The notes beneath the pieces are model-generated. The model did no database searches. It had not been told where the DNA came from and saw only the letters and a list, made by a program, of their open reading frames with translations. A stretch of 36,674 nt of DNA from Plantago elongata (taxonomy: Eukaryota > Streptophyta > Magnoliopsida > Lamiales > Plantaginaceae). Position numbers and translations under genes: made by a program. Positions 23,405 to 34,218 of this stretch are shown here, one piece after another (the stretch's first letter is position 1; every line of letters begins with the position of its first letter). The stretch covers positions 1-36,674 of the forward strand of contig JAYMSP010001064.1 in the NCBI GenBank assembly GCA_036897095.1, in the 5' to 3' direction.

Positions 23405-25877
23405 ATGAACCAACAACGTGATAATGGGCACGCTGATTTTCGTAGCGGAGGAGGAGGTATCCTAATGATCGGATCATCCTCTCCGATTTCTTCTTCTCCG
23501 CCTTTCTCCAACGGTGGTGGTGGCAGTACTATGAATTGCATACTGCACAATGTCTCCAAATTCGATACCCTTGCAGGTGTCGCCATCAAATACGGTGTAG
23601 AGGTCTCTTCTTTCGACTTTTGCATGTTTGAATTCATTTTCAATTGCATTTATTTTATATGTAGTTGATTTGGTTTGTTTATGGGTTTTGTGAATTGGAC
23701 GATTGCTTTTGTCAAAGTTTGCATTTTTTGAGATTATATTAGAATAAGTCTCTGGAGTTTTCTGCTCAATTGGAGCTGTACGGATTTGAACTGTTCAAAG
23801 TGTTGAGATAATAAGTGTGTCCAAGACTCCAAGTTTGCATTTTTGAGGTTATTAGTATGATTTGATTTGATCGAATTCCGTAGTGTTTTGTAGCTGAGTT
23901 TTACTTGTGGCTTAATGGACGTGTTTGGTTGTTTGGAATGATTTAGGTGGCAGACATAAAGAGGCTAAATGGACTGGTGACTGACCTTCAAATGTTTGCT
24001 TTGAAGACGATCCAGATACCGTTGCCAGGAAGGCATCCGCCTTCCCCCATCTTATCTATCGACTCGGAAAGGTATAGACTTGCTTTACTTTCTTTCCCTT
24101 AGATTTGTGGATGCTTTTTGCAAGCTTGACTAGTCCATCAGAGTGTGGAGCTGTCTTCTAATGAAATGTAGTGTGATAAATGATTTTGGAATACTCGTTC
24201 TGTCAATGAATAGTTGTGATCCGTTTTATTCGGGGTGCTAGGTTACATGGCCTCTGTGATTTTATGATTACTGGGGACATTCTGTTTAGAAATTGATTAT
24301 TGTAGCCCCAAACTATCATATATCAGTGAAATTCTTTTTGAACTCCTCTTGGTAGTGCTGAAATGGAGAGATGTGTGAATGAGTTAAACAGCAATGTTGT
24401 TTTCGTTGCCTAGAAAAAAAAAATCAGATCTTGAAAACCTGAAAATAACTGGTGTAATCTGGGATCTATGCGTATCATTAAGGATCAATTAAGTAATTTG
24501 ACCAAACCAAGTCGTTATGATAGCATTCAAATGAAATAGTCATAGTGTTGCATGAATATCTGAGGGTAGATCTAGTATATCATTTTGCAACATTGAACAT
24601 AGTCATTTATTTGTTTCATGATAAAGAATCAGGACCTTCAGTAACTGTTTTATCTTATATTATTGCTATATCATAACTATAACCATGTTCTTCCAAGTTT
24701 TAATTTATTTATTTATTTTATACTATAATGGATTTTGGGTTTTAATAAGTGCTGGCAGACAATTACCAAATGTGGCCTGAGTTCCCCTGTTGTTACATGA
24801 ATAAGGGGAGCTTGGTGATATCTCTATCGTTAAGAACTTCTTCCGTCAAACTGTAGTAGAGTGTTGAAGTTGCTTACATTTACTTACATAGTGATGCCAC
24901 CTGCTTGATTTACTTACAGTTACCCATCTTTCTTTTAATGGTCAGTCCACCAACTCTCTTTTTATGTGCATGCAATCACACATAAGTGTTTTGTCGTTCC
25001 CTTTTAGTTGAAAGTTATTTATGAAATTTAAAACCCGTGCTTCATTTGAGCTTTCTAAAAAGGTTAGCATGCCATCAATAGGTTAAATTGGCTTATTTTC
25101 CTCTATCCATTTTGCAGCCCAAGCAGCTCCAGATCGCCGCGGAGAAACTCCGATATATTTGATTCATTCCAGTCATTAAAACTCAAGTCGTCTTCTGAGC
25201 GAAAACCTTCTCAAGCCATTAGCAGCTTACTTAGTGAGTATGGTCTTAGCCCATTGGATAAGAACCCTGAAGTTAACGGTTTTGGGATGTCAGCGCATGG
25301 TAATGGAGGAGATCCATATCCGAAGAATGGGCTTCTTTCCAAATCTTCCAAACCACTGAGCCTCCACAGAAAATCCAAAAGTGCAGCTAATAATTTAAGT
25401 ACAGTAAATGGTTCTCTGAATGATCCACTTTTGTCACGAGAAGGTGAAAATGGCGAACCTGATAAATGGATAGTAAAGTTTTTGCGACGGCGTCAAAAAT
25501 CTGAAGCTGATTTTTCTGCTCATACTCCAGAAAAGCTTTTGGAGGAAAACCCCAACAACAGTTTAATCTCGCCACTGACCGGCAAAGGTTTGGCTCTGAG
25601 GCCCAAGGCAGCCAGTAGAACGGTCTCTGGAGTTGATGGTGATCTGTCTGCCCTGAATCCTGTTTCTGTTGGTTCAGGGGATTGTGTTTCAACAGAAAAT
25701 TCCAATGGAGTAAGAAAGTCCTCAAGCACTCCGGTTTTACAGGACCAGGAGAATAGTGCATTGTCATCTATTTGGCAAAATACAAAATGGAGTTTGAAGC
25801 CCGATTTTCTTGATGCAGCATTACCTATCTTCGATGGCATACCCAAGAGCCGAAAAAACAAAACAGCACTTGATTAG
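23405..25877 (+). CDS. intracellular LysM domain protein (3 exons)
   Basis: Exons are 23405-23602, 23947-24071 and 25118-25877, with GT-AG junctions and consistent phase, encoding 360 aa. After a Gly/Ser-rich N-terminus (residues 14-42), one LysM domain covers about residues 46-92. It reads HNVSKFDTLAGVAIKYGVEV and continues with DIKRLNGL; exon 1 ends inside it. IPLPGRHPPSP follows. The rest is a Ser-rich, low-complexity tail with basic stretches (SRSPRRNS, KFLRRRQKSEAD). There is no signal peptide or membrane segment, so this is not a cell-surface chitin receptor. It fits the plant cytosolic LysM group that includes Arabidopsis At5g08200 and At5g23130, which has no settled role. The ATG at 23405 is the first in frame with the conserved domain. 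The frame is intact. Confidence 0.93.
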
Positions 25878-26720
25878 TTCATTCCTTCACCGACAGGGTA
25901 CTGTTTCTTTGAAAAAGTTTCAGAACCATTCACTAATCTCTTCGAATTACAGAAAAATAAGCATTTATGATTAGTTTTCGGGCACTCTATCCTTGAGAAT
26001 GGGAGTTGAGGAGTGGATTACATCCGGATAACAAAGCTTGAAGTTTATTTATCGTGCTCTTAGGCGAATTGCTAGATGGTACGTACATTGGTGGTGACCT
26101 GGATAGGAAATGTATTATAGATACTTAGATTATTATGTCTTTGATGAGAAGAAGTGACAGAGGGTTGTTATACATGTAGTTATGTGACAATGAAGAAACC
26201 TTTTTTAAGCAACTTTTTTCTTTTGGGATTCAAAGGAGGTGTCATAAGCTGCATATTTGATTCTTTTCTTTACAAGGACAGCTCAAGAATGGTCTTCTTT
26301 GGAACAGTGCTATTAAGAAAAGTGATTGCTAATAACGCGTTAAGTGGCTACTTGATCTGATTGTTTATTGCCAGTTTGGTGTCATAAAACGTGGTGTTCT
26401 GACTCTGTCAATTCTATTGATTTTTGTAATTGTGAAAGCTGGTGCATGTTCTGTTCCATGGGATATGGAGTCAACGGTAGCTGCTTCATCATGTATAAAT
26501 AGTAAGTTTTCTGTTGACGCAATACATATATGAAGTCATTTTAAGTCAATTATCACAACTTATGAATTAAACAATGGCATTGGCACATGGGATCTCTTTC
26601 CTTCCAGCAACACCAACATGTCACCGTGAATCAGCCTTTTTTGTTTCCTTAATTCAACAGAGATTCTGGAACAGATGGAAAGGGGATTTTCGAGTTTATC
26701 ATGGGTGTTTTGAATGAATT
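25878..26720 (+). other. LysM gene 3' UTR and downstream spacer
   Basis: The first few hundred bases after the TAG are expected 3' UTR. The open frame at 26154-26360 has no family resemblance and is taken as chance. No precise poly(A) site can be assigned. Confidence 0.4.
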
Positions 26721-26752
26721 ATGCTAGTAATTGATTGTGGTATGTTGCAAAA

Positions 26753-26796
26753 GTCCCACATCATAAAAAAAGAAATAATGAAGTCAGTATATATAT
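26753..26796 (+). promoter_or_regulatory. USE + TATA Pol III promoter of the MRP RNA gene
   Basis: USE GTCCCACATCA (26753-26763, 10 of 11 to RTCCCACATCG) and TATATATAT (26788-26796) are 24 nt apart, the Pol III arrangement of plant U6, U3 and MRP genes. The first base of the P1 helix at 26821 is 24 nt beyond the TATA box, where plant Pol III snRNA genes start. Confidence 0.9.
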
Positions 26797-26820
26797 GTTG
26801 TATTTGCATAACGTGATATC

Positions 26821-27077
26821 GAACCAGGAGATGAGGTGATTGGGCCACGATTGTATGATCAGGTCCAGGAAAGTCCCCGGGCCACAAACTGCAGAGATGC
26901 AGGCTCGGAAACGAGTAATCTCCAGGCCCATGGGTGGCTTCTACCTTTGGCAGAGGGCTGAGACGCGTGTGGAGCCTCATGCTACCCAGCTGGAGCTACT
27001 TGGCCAATTGCACAGTTATCCACCTACACATAATATGTGAACAGAACGGGGCTTACTTTCTCCTGGTTTCAATTCTT
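26821..27077 (+). ncRNA. MRP: RNase MRP (7-2) RNA gene, full length
   Basis: This is the RNA subunit of RNase MRP, the nucleolar ribonucleoprotein that processes pre-rRNA. The 5' end GAACCAGGAGA (26821-26831) pairs along its whole length with TCTCCTGGTTT (27059-27069), forming P1. CR-I is GGAAAGTCCCCGG (26868-26880), nearly identical to the human MRP motif. CR-V is GAACGGGGCTTAC (27044-27056), and the two pair as P4. Between them lie the hairpin CTGCA-GAGA-TGCAG, which fits P8 with its GARAR-like loop, the hairpin CTCG-GAAA-CGAG, and a CACATA-A-TATGTG stem just before CR-V. The length of about 257 nt equals plant MRP RNAs (about 260). Plants use protein-only RNase P, so MRP is preferred over RNase P RNA. 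The promoter, start position and T7 terminator all agree. Confidence 0.92.
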
Positions 27078-27437
27078 TTTTTATTTTATTAGCTTTGTAA
27101 AATAAGAAAATATATCTGAGTCACATTTTATTAGCTTGTTAACAGAACGGGGAGAAAGTATTTTATTAGCTTGTAAAATAAGAAAATATATCTGAGTCAC
27201 ATTTTATTAGCTTGTGAACAGAACGGGGCTTACTTTCTCCTGGTTCCAATTCTTTTTTTTATTTTATTAGCTTGTAAAATAAAAAAATATATCTTGAGTC
27301 ACATTTTATTAGCTTGTTAACAGAACGGGGAGAAAGTATTTTATTAGCTTTGAACATAACGGGGCTTACTTTCTCCTGGTTCCAATTCTTTTTTTATTTT
27401 ATTAGCTTGTAAAATAAGAAAATATATCTGAGTCACG
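27037..27437. repeat. nested tandem array built from the MRP RNA 3' end
   Basis: The segment GAACGGGGCTTACTTTCTCC plus the rest of P1 and its T-run occurs in the gene (27044) and again at 27221 and near 27357. The unit also carries ATTTTATTAGCTT, GTAAAATAAGAAAATATATC and TGAGTCAC blocks. A truncated variant, GAACGGGGAGAAAGTA, occurs at 27145 and 27323. The order is long-short, long-short, long, with a higher-order period of about 178 bp. The downstream copies have no USE or TATA of their own. Confidence 0.9.
27076..27082 (+). terminator. Pol III T7 terminator of MRP RNA
   Basis: Seven T residues start six nucleotides after the end of the P1-forming strand. Confidence 0.85.
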
Positions 27438-27439
27438 AT

Positions 27440-27844
27440 CAAAACTTAGCAAGAGACAAAGACGTCAAGCAGAATTACAACATCGTAACTTATCCGTCTT
27501 CTTCTTGATGTTGTTTCTAAAAATTCATGAATAAATAAAACTAATAAGAATCATCCAATGACGATAAAAAAAAGAGGACATACCTCAATGTGGAGAGAAG
27601 AGAACATGTCAATCATCAACCGGTCGAGACAATGATATGAATGACGAAGACGAACAAAATAGGCGATCGTTGGAGAAAACGGGTCGATCGCCTACAACAC
27701 GAGTCAGCGATGTGAACGAAGAAGATGATTGAGTGTTTGATGGTTATGATTCCTTGGAGATGAAAGTGGACATAAGGATGTCAAAGTTCGTTTTGTTTTC
27801 AAAGACATTTAGAAACTACAAAAAACGTAATTTTGAGAAACAAT
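27440..27844. other. spacer without recognised gene
   Basis: Moderate G+C with one notable inverted repeat, AGGCGATCG / CGATCGCCT (near 27661-27692). No open frame with family resemblance is seen. Confidence 0.4.
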
Positions 27845-28103
27845 TAAGGGGCTGATTGGCATGCGACTTAAATGCTCCGATTTAAATGTTTGAATAGTGA
27901 TCGGAATTGTAGTGGGATTGTTAAAATTGTGTTTGGTATAGAATTATAATTGGATAGTGTATTATAGGTTTGTTATATAGGTAGAGAAAAACGTTGCTAC
28001 TGTAGAGGCATTTCGATATTCGGTATTTAAATGCCATAACAAATACAAAATCTCCGAGTAGCATTCAAACGGACATTTAGATGCTACTCCAATCAGCCCC
28101 TAA
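27845..28103. mobile_element. Tourist-like (PIF/Harbinger) MITE
   Basis: Perfect 12-bp terminal inverted repeats GGGGCTGATTGG (27848-27859) and CCAATCAGCCCC (28089-28100) are flanked by TAA duplications at 27845-27847 and 28101-28103. The element is 253 bp and non-coding. A 3-bp TAA/TTA target site with G-rich ends is the Tourist pattern. Confidence 0.88.
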
Positions 28104-29179
28104 ATAATTAAATGAAGGGTGTGATAAAGAAGACACAATAAAATCACATCACAAAGTTGACACGGCTATTATTAATAAATGATAAACTAGTTACTTTAAT
28201 ATTAAATGCAAATTGAAATTGATTCTCACTTGTTAATTATGAGTTTATTTACGAGACTTTTTCCCATACATCTTCTATTTAAGAATTTGAACTCAAACCC
28301 TTCGTCAATTAATGAACTGATATCGATATATATTTTTCGGACCACCAATACCTCACGCAGGGCCAATACAATGTGATCGTTGCGGCCCATTTAGAACTTT
28401 TCTTAATTTTAGAAGAATCTGAATTTTGTGTCCAGTCCGAGTTCGAAATTTACTAATTTTTATTTTTCTTGAATCGGCTCGAAGTTTATAAATATAAATC
28501 CTCTGTCCGGCTTACCCATAACCATAATACTTTTATAAAAGAATATAATTGGAATTAAACCCAATTAGCCAAATTCTTCCTCTTCTATTTATCACTCATT
28601 TTTTTTCATTATCTATCAAAATTCAACGCTTAACTAATTTGAATCTTTTATTTGGACTAAATTTTTAGTCGTACAATAACAAGTCTAAAGTTGTTGATTG
28701 GATCGTATGATGAGTTCACTCGTAACTTATGAGAACTGAGACATAATTTGTGCATATATGAATCTTCAGGTTCTTATCTCTTGGTTGTTAGTAACAAGAA
28801 CGTGGCCTTTTATGCAGAAAAAAAAAAAAGAAAAGGAAAAAAAAAAAAGATGTAAACATGTACTTAAAGAGTCATTTTCAAGACCTTTTTACTTTCTTTT
28901 TTTTATATTTATGTATGATGTCCATACTACACTTTGAATTGATGGTGTAAAAAAATAAAAAAGGAAGGGTGAAAGCTTAAGACTGCTTGCCCATAGTTTA
29001 AATGTTGCTTCTTTTCCTATTATAACTACTACATCGACATTTTGAATATACAATTCACATGTTTAATTGTTGAAACTTGAAAGCATATATATGTGCATGA
29101 ATAATTGATAAATTATTAAACCTGGCACGTCAAGTAATTAGGTAATCAATATTCGTAGCAGCCATCAATAAACGTGAAA
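28104..29179. other. AT-rich intergenic region
   Basis: No gene is seen. Purine tracts of A12 and A10-type runs at about 28819-28850 are the only structure noted. Confidence 0.55.
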
Positions 29180-29485
29180 TCTATATATATATATATATAT
29201 TAAAAGTGGAAGGAATCTTTAGAAAAAAAACAATGCCATATGGAGAATCTTTGAGGTGGAAAATCAAAATCTATTTAATTGATTTATTTAGCTAGCTAAA
29301 TTCTATTTTTATCTAGAGAAAAATTTGAAATTTCTATTGCATTTTATCGAAAAAGGTGGGATGTTCTATATTTAGCCACACATGTTATATTTTATGTGCC
29401 AATCGCGATTTATTATTGTACTACATATTATTCACTATCTTATTAATTATTCTATGCTAACTTAAACAATTATTGTCAAAATGTT

Positions 29486-29545
29486 CGTAGTCGAGTGCAA
29501 GCTGAGACACTCCCTAACTAAGTGGTCACGGGTTCAATTTCCCGA
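29486..29545 (+). repeat. tRNA-like (SINE-type) head inside the Helitron
   Basis: An A-box-like TAGTCGAGTG (29488-29497) is followed after 33 nt by a B-box-like GGTTCAATTTC (29531-29541), the same spacing as in the SINE at 4311-4483. No anticodon arm or acceptor stem closes, so it is not a tRNA gene. No target-site duplication was identified. Confidence 0.5.
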
Positions 29546-29579
29546 AATGGTGATATTTATCCTCTATATAGAGATTTAT

Positions 29580-31094
29580 TGGAGAGTTGTCGTGGATTCC
29601 GATGAAGGCAGCATATTCTTTCTCTACGATTACGGTGGCATTGATAAGACATTTCTATGGAATACAATGTGATCTGCATTGCGCGGTAGGGATGATATAA
29701 TCCTTCTGGTTGTTTCGAGTGGTATAGCTTCGTTACTTCTTCCTGGAGGTCCGACTGCGCATTCTAGATTCAACATTCCATTGAATGCCAATGAGACTAC
29801 AACATGTAGTAGGATAACCACATATAGTGATCTGACTGTGTTGTTGAAGGAAACTAAGTTAATCATTTGGAATTAGGCTCCAATGACTAACATATATTGC
29901 TTCGAAGCTCTAGATCGTAGTCTTTGGAACGTTGTGAGGATGCCCGTGGTAGACCGTCTACGAAGCCCTTCGATGGAGATTTTAGACAAATATTACTCGT
30001 CACACCTAAGGGTAGTAGGCAGGATATAGTACACCATTCAATTTCCTCATCTCGAAAGATTTGGGGCCGTGCTGAAACTACCTAAGAAAATGCATCTACA
30101 TGTATTTTCAAAGTGTTTTTTTTTATTAATTATATTTATAATTCCGTTTCATACTTTAAATAGTTATGGTATTAGCATATTTTATGTTATAATTTATCTT
30201 ACTATTTAACATGAGTTTCATTACCTGCAGTCTGAAGCCTCATCAGATGACATCAGGTCAATCGGGGATTTTGCAGATTAGCTATCGAAAATTGGGGATG
30301 GTGATGTTGGCAGTGATAATGATGGAGAGGTTCAGATCAAATTGCCCAAGGACATTTTGGTTCGTTCTAGTGACCCAACTATTACATCTAGTACGTACCC
30401 AATATTGTTGGACAATGTTGATGAAGGTCGATACATTCAAGATCGAGCTATACTAGCTTCCACCAACTAATGAGATTGTGGTCAATGATTACATAATGTC
30501 ACTGTTGCCTGGAGATTCAAAGTTGTTCATGAGCACGGATAACATATGTCCTGACGAGGACGATGTGGTTACTAGAGAATATGTTTATTCAGTTGAGTTT
30601 GTGAACACAATTAAGACATATTGGGTACCCAATCACATCATTCTTCTAAAAGAAGGTTGCCCGATCATGCTCCTTAGGAATATCGAACAGGCACAGGAGC
30701 TACGCAATGGAACTCGATTGATTGTCACGTAGGTTGGCTCACATGTGATTCGGGCGAAGACGCTACATGAAAAGAATATTGGGGAGAAAGTTTACAGAAC
30801 TTGAATGGCAATGAGCCCATCAGATCTAACTAAGTGTCCTATTAGATTTCAAAGGAGATCGTTTTTCATTTTAGTTTGTTATGCGATGACAATGAACATG
30901 AGCTGAGGTGAGTCATTAGCTCACGTAGGACTCTTCCTTCCCAAGTATTTTTTTTATGCCATGGACAATAAAATGTTGCATATTCAAGGGTCACGCACAG
31001 AAAATGCCTGAAGGTTTTAGCATTGGATGAGGATCGTAATCCAACTGACATGACTACCAATGTTGTCTACAAGATAATATTTAGAAACCTATGA
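29580..31094 (+). pseudogene. PIF1-like helicase pseudogene of Helitron origin
   Basis: This is the helicase half of a Helitron transposase. It begins just before Walker A, which is damaged (GGIDKT for GGTGKT, about 29632-29650). A TGA follows WNTM at 29670. SSGIASLLLPGG and the HSRFNIPL block are kept, then a TAG (29874) sits where the Walker B DEAPM motif should be. GDFRQILLVTPKGSRQDIVH and VLKL blocks follow in shifted frames. A GT-AG interval 30102-30230 may be an old intron. Later blocks are RAILASTN, PIMLLRNIEQ and NGTRLIV, then CYAMTMN with a stop in the SQGQSL region. SRVTHRKCLKVLALDEDRNP follows, and the natural terminal RNL stop is at 31092-31094. Multiple stops and frameshifts mean no protein. 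Confidence 0.9.
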
Positions 31095-31992
31095 GGTACG
31101 TACTTATTTATCCATTATAATGGTCTATGTAAATCTACATGCCTTTACACTCACTGACACTTTTTCGTCTTCTGTTTTGCAGACAATGAATGTTGTTGTT
31201 TTTATCCATTGAAAAATAATAGATTTCGTCTTCGTAATTTTGTTTATTTATGTATTGTAACTCTGGATGTTTCTTGTTATTAATTCTTGAATGAATTATT
31301 TTATTAATTAGTTTGCCAATTAAAAGTTGAATATGTCATGGCAACGTCACGAGTCAGTATTAGTATGTAATATAAATATGTTGATTGATAGTTACATTAA
31401 TATTATTCTAGTGATTTTTTATTTTTGAAAAAGTTAAATTATTTCGTTCAAAAATATGGAACCTCTACACAGGACATGCTCTGGTCAATATAATACATCA
31501 CACAGTCAAAATCATAAGTATTGTGGTAGTAGTGGTCTAATTGACCATGGTTATCGATCACTAGCTAATTAAACAATACAAAGTACATGTAGTAGTTGTG
31601 CAAATTTTTGTTTTTTTCCATATGATTATGAACATGTAGCAGTTGTGTGTGTATGTCACAAATCCCATTTTAAATCATTTGGAAGTGCGTGGATCCCATC
31701 TGAGATGTGACAGAGATTGTGTCAAGACCAAGTGATTGTCTTAAGCATATGTATTACGCAACTACACAGCAATTATTTCACCTTATAAGTAGGATCGGGG
31801 ATCATGTTACTTAATCTTCTCGACTTATATTGACTTTCCAAATCTAAGTGGCCTCATTAATTAATACACAAGTATTTGTGTTTCTTCCATTTGAAATATA
31901 TAGTACGTGTGTACCGATGAGGCGATGATTATATATATTCATAGAGTTAAAATTGGTGGACGGTAGGTGTACAATTCGTTTTATATTTCTTA

Positions 31993-32177
31993 TACCTTCC
32001 ATTTCGAAATAAACATCTCATATTATTTATAAAAATATTAATATAAATATTTTATTTCTATTTTTAACAACAATTTCAACTCATTTACATCAATGTGCAC
32101 TTGTTCCTGAATATTTTACATTGTATATTAAACTTTGTGTTCAAAATTAAATAGTTATTTATTCTGAGGTGGAGGTA
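31993..32177. mobile_element. degenerate Stowaway-like MITE
   Basis: TA is present at both ends (31993-31994 and 32176-32177). The left end CCTTCCATTTCGAAATAAA resembles the inverse of the right end, CCTCCACCTCAGAATAAAT. The element is 181 bp, AT-rich and non-coding. Confidence 0.6.
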
Positions 32178-33543
32178 TCATCAATTTGCAGTCTTGAGGT
32201 TATGAGATTTTTGAACTTTTGATATGGTGATTATTGGTGAAGTCGTTAAAAGAAGTGTACAACTAAAAGTTTTATGCTACTTGCAATATTGCGTATTTAT
32301 TACTTGTTCAACTAATGAGATCATAGCTTTAAAAAAAAAATTGAGATCATGTAAACCATTTCCCCCACATGAAAATTGTCAGAATTTGCAAGTGTAACAA
32401 GGGGTCGTTGGGTTTCCATTTAATATTCCACATATCATTTTCTTAACATTTAGTATTCTCCATCAATTCTTCAATAATTCGGTCGAATAGTTCCTCATAG
32501 ATTGATCTAAAGATCTCAATAATGTTCCAAAATGAAATTTTATCTCTCTAGTTTTATTTTACAAATTCATTTCGAAGATCCTTTATCCATTAACCTAAAG
32601 TTATAAAAAGAAATTAATAAAATTATTTATTTCATGAATAATGCAGTCATGTCCTCGAACACCTGCCAAGAGATGCATGATTAAGGTGGAATGCACGCCG
32701 AAATATACGTTGACATGTATGTCTTGTCATTATATTATCAAATTGTGACACAAATATATTGATGTGCAGTGTAAAGTGGATTGATCACAAGTCATATAAT
32801 TCAAAGGGGTATATATGGTCGTGCAAAGTCACCCGTGCAATAACGTCCTCAATTCTGTGAGTGAAGGTGTATGCCCTAAAATTAAGTTTTTAAAATTTTA
32901 ATTTATGGTGTGCATTTTTTAAAGAAATTAAACTCATTTAAATTTAAGTGTAACTGAACCATAATATTCTACGACAAGAATAACTGAATGAATAAGGGAT
33001 ATTGTGCATAGAAACTTATGTATATTGCTTTTACCTTAAGGATGGTTATTGGCATAGTAGAACTGTAGTAGTGAATTTTACATGTTGAATTGTTTGTTAT
33101 AAAATTATAGTTAAATTTCATTTGTATTTTATGTATAAATAAATATAAAAATTTAATTCGAATTGAATGAACTTTAAAGTTTATGTTAAGCTGTTGTTCG
33201 TGTCAATGATAAATGCAAATTAAAGTTAAACCCAATAAGTGGAGGTGGTGATTTTTGATTTCATGGTATTTCATTATTTCTTTATCATGTATGATGTATC
33301 TATAGACTATAGTATATTTGTTTCCAAATGAGTTTCCATACTTCCATCATTATTCCCTAATCCCTAGGAACATATCTAAAGTTTGATACGATATATCTCA
33401 CCTGGAGTAAACTTTTTGCAGGAAAAAAAAAATGTAATGGAACCACATCCGTCCCCAGAAAGCAAGTTTCAGGCCTATCACTCAAGTTAAAGATCACAGG
33501 CCAATCAGTCCATGGGCTTCAGAATTGCATTGTAATGAGTCGT

Positions 33544-33787
33544 TACGCCCTCGAATTTCCACTTTATTATTTTTATTACTCCACTTAATATTTTCTATTT
33601 TTATTTATATTTATTTTTAATTCAACTTTAACATTAAAATATTCAAACAATAGCTCAAAATTACATCTTATGTCACTCATTTATAAACAAAAGTACTATT
33701 ATTTTATTATTATATAAAAAAGTATTCATATCTTATTTTCAAAACCCAAAAAATATTTGGGAAGATTAGGATGGAACGGAGGAAGTA
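33544..33787. mobile_element. possible Stowaway-like MITE
   Basis: The right end GGATGGAACGGAGGAAG plus TA is Stowaway-like. The left end TACGCCCTCGAATTTCCA matches its inverse only in part, so the left boundary is uncertain. Confidence 0.45.
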
Positions 33788-34218
33788 TTTTGTGAAACTC
33801 TATTCTACAATAGTTGAAATACATACCAAATATAATATCATGTATGAAATACGAAATTGTTAGTAATAGTTATTTAAAGTAATAACACATTACAACTCAA
33901 TTAGAAGTACTTTGAACTCTAACTAATAAATCAAAGTTTGAGTAACCCTTGCTTCGAAGTACATATCGTTGACTAAAATTAGGAGGAGCAGCACAAGGCA
34001 TGCATGAACTCTTGAGCTTAATCAAACATTGTAGCCACAAAACAGAACAATAATAGGTCACATGAACTCTCACATGTCTACCCCACACTATCTCAGCTTT
34101 GGCCTTTAAAGGCATCAAAATGCCGTCGTTTTGTGATCGTCATGTATCTTATTGTCCCTTCTCATCGCCCTAAATTTTTTTATTCTCTATTCATTTCCAC
34201 ACCCTTTCAACTCCACTC

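Larger units (their letters stand above)
29180..31363 (+). mobile_element. decayed Helitron with PIF1-like helicase remnant
   Basis: The left end is TCTATATATAT...TATTAAAAG from 29180, preceded by A at 29179, as in plant Helitrons (TCTATACTATATTAAAAG-type). The right end is a degenerate hairpin (CATGGC ... GTCACG), GTCAGTA and TTAG at 31360-31363, followed by T. CTAG would be canonical. Insertion between A and T fits rolling-circle transposons. The interior is a plus-strand PIF1-like helicase relic with no Rep endonuclease seen, so the 2,184-bp copy is truncated and non-autonomous. Confidence 0.75.
31364..34180. other. AT-rich intergenic region
   Basis: No gene is seen. It contains two Stowaway-like elements (listed separately). 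The minus-strand frame at 33897-34118 has no family resemblance. Confidence 0.6.

Noticed and set aside
25387-25861. Minus-strand frames of 113-126 codons opposite LysM exon 3
   Set aside because: They are antisense shadows. The plus-strand frame continues the conserved LysM protein through correct splice phases to a stop at 25877.
26699-27040. Open frames of 66 and 93 codons over the MRP gene
   Set aside because: They come from reading a structured non-coding RNA. Promoter, terminator and base-pairing explain the region.
26821-27077. RNase P RNA instead of RNase MRP RNA
   Set aside because: CR-I is the MRP form (GGAAAGTCCCCGG) and land plants use protein-only nuclear RNase P, so MRP fits better. 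A covariance-model comparison would settle it.
29481-29866. Stand-alone small genes in several frames at 29.5-29.9 kb
   Set aside because: They are fragments of one broken Helitron helicase, interrupted by TGA at 29670 and TAG at 29874, or antisense shadows of it.
30211-30732. Two separate short plus-strand genes
   Set aside because: Both are pieces of the same PIF1-like helicase relic joined across frameshifts; the first is mostly out of the helicase frame.
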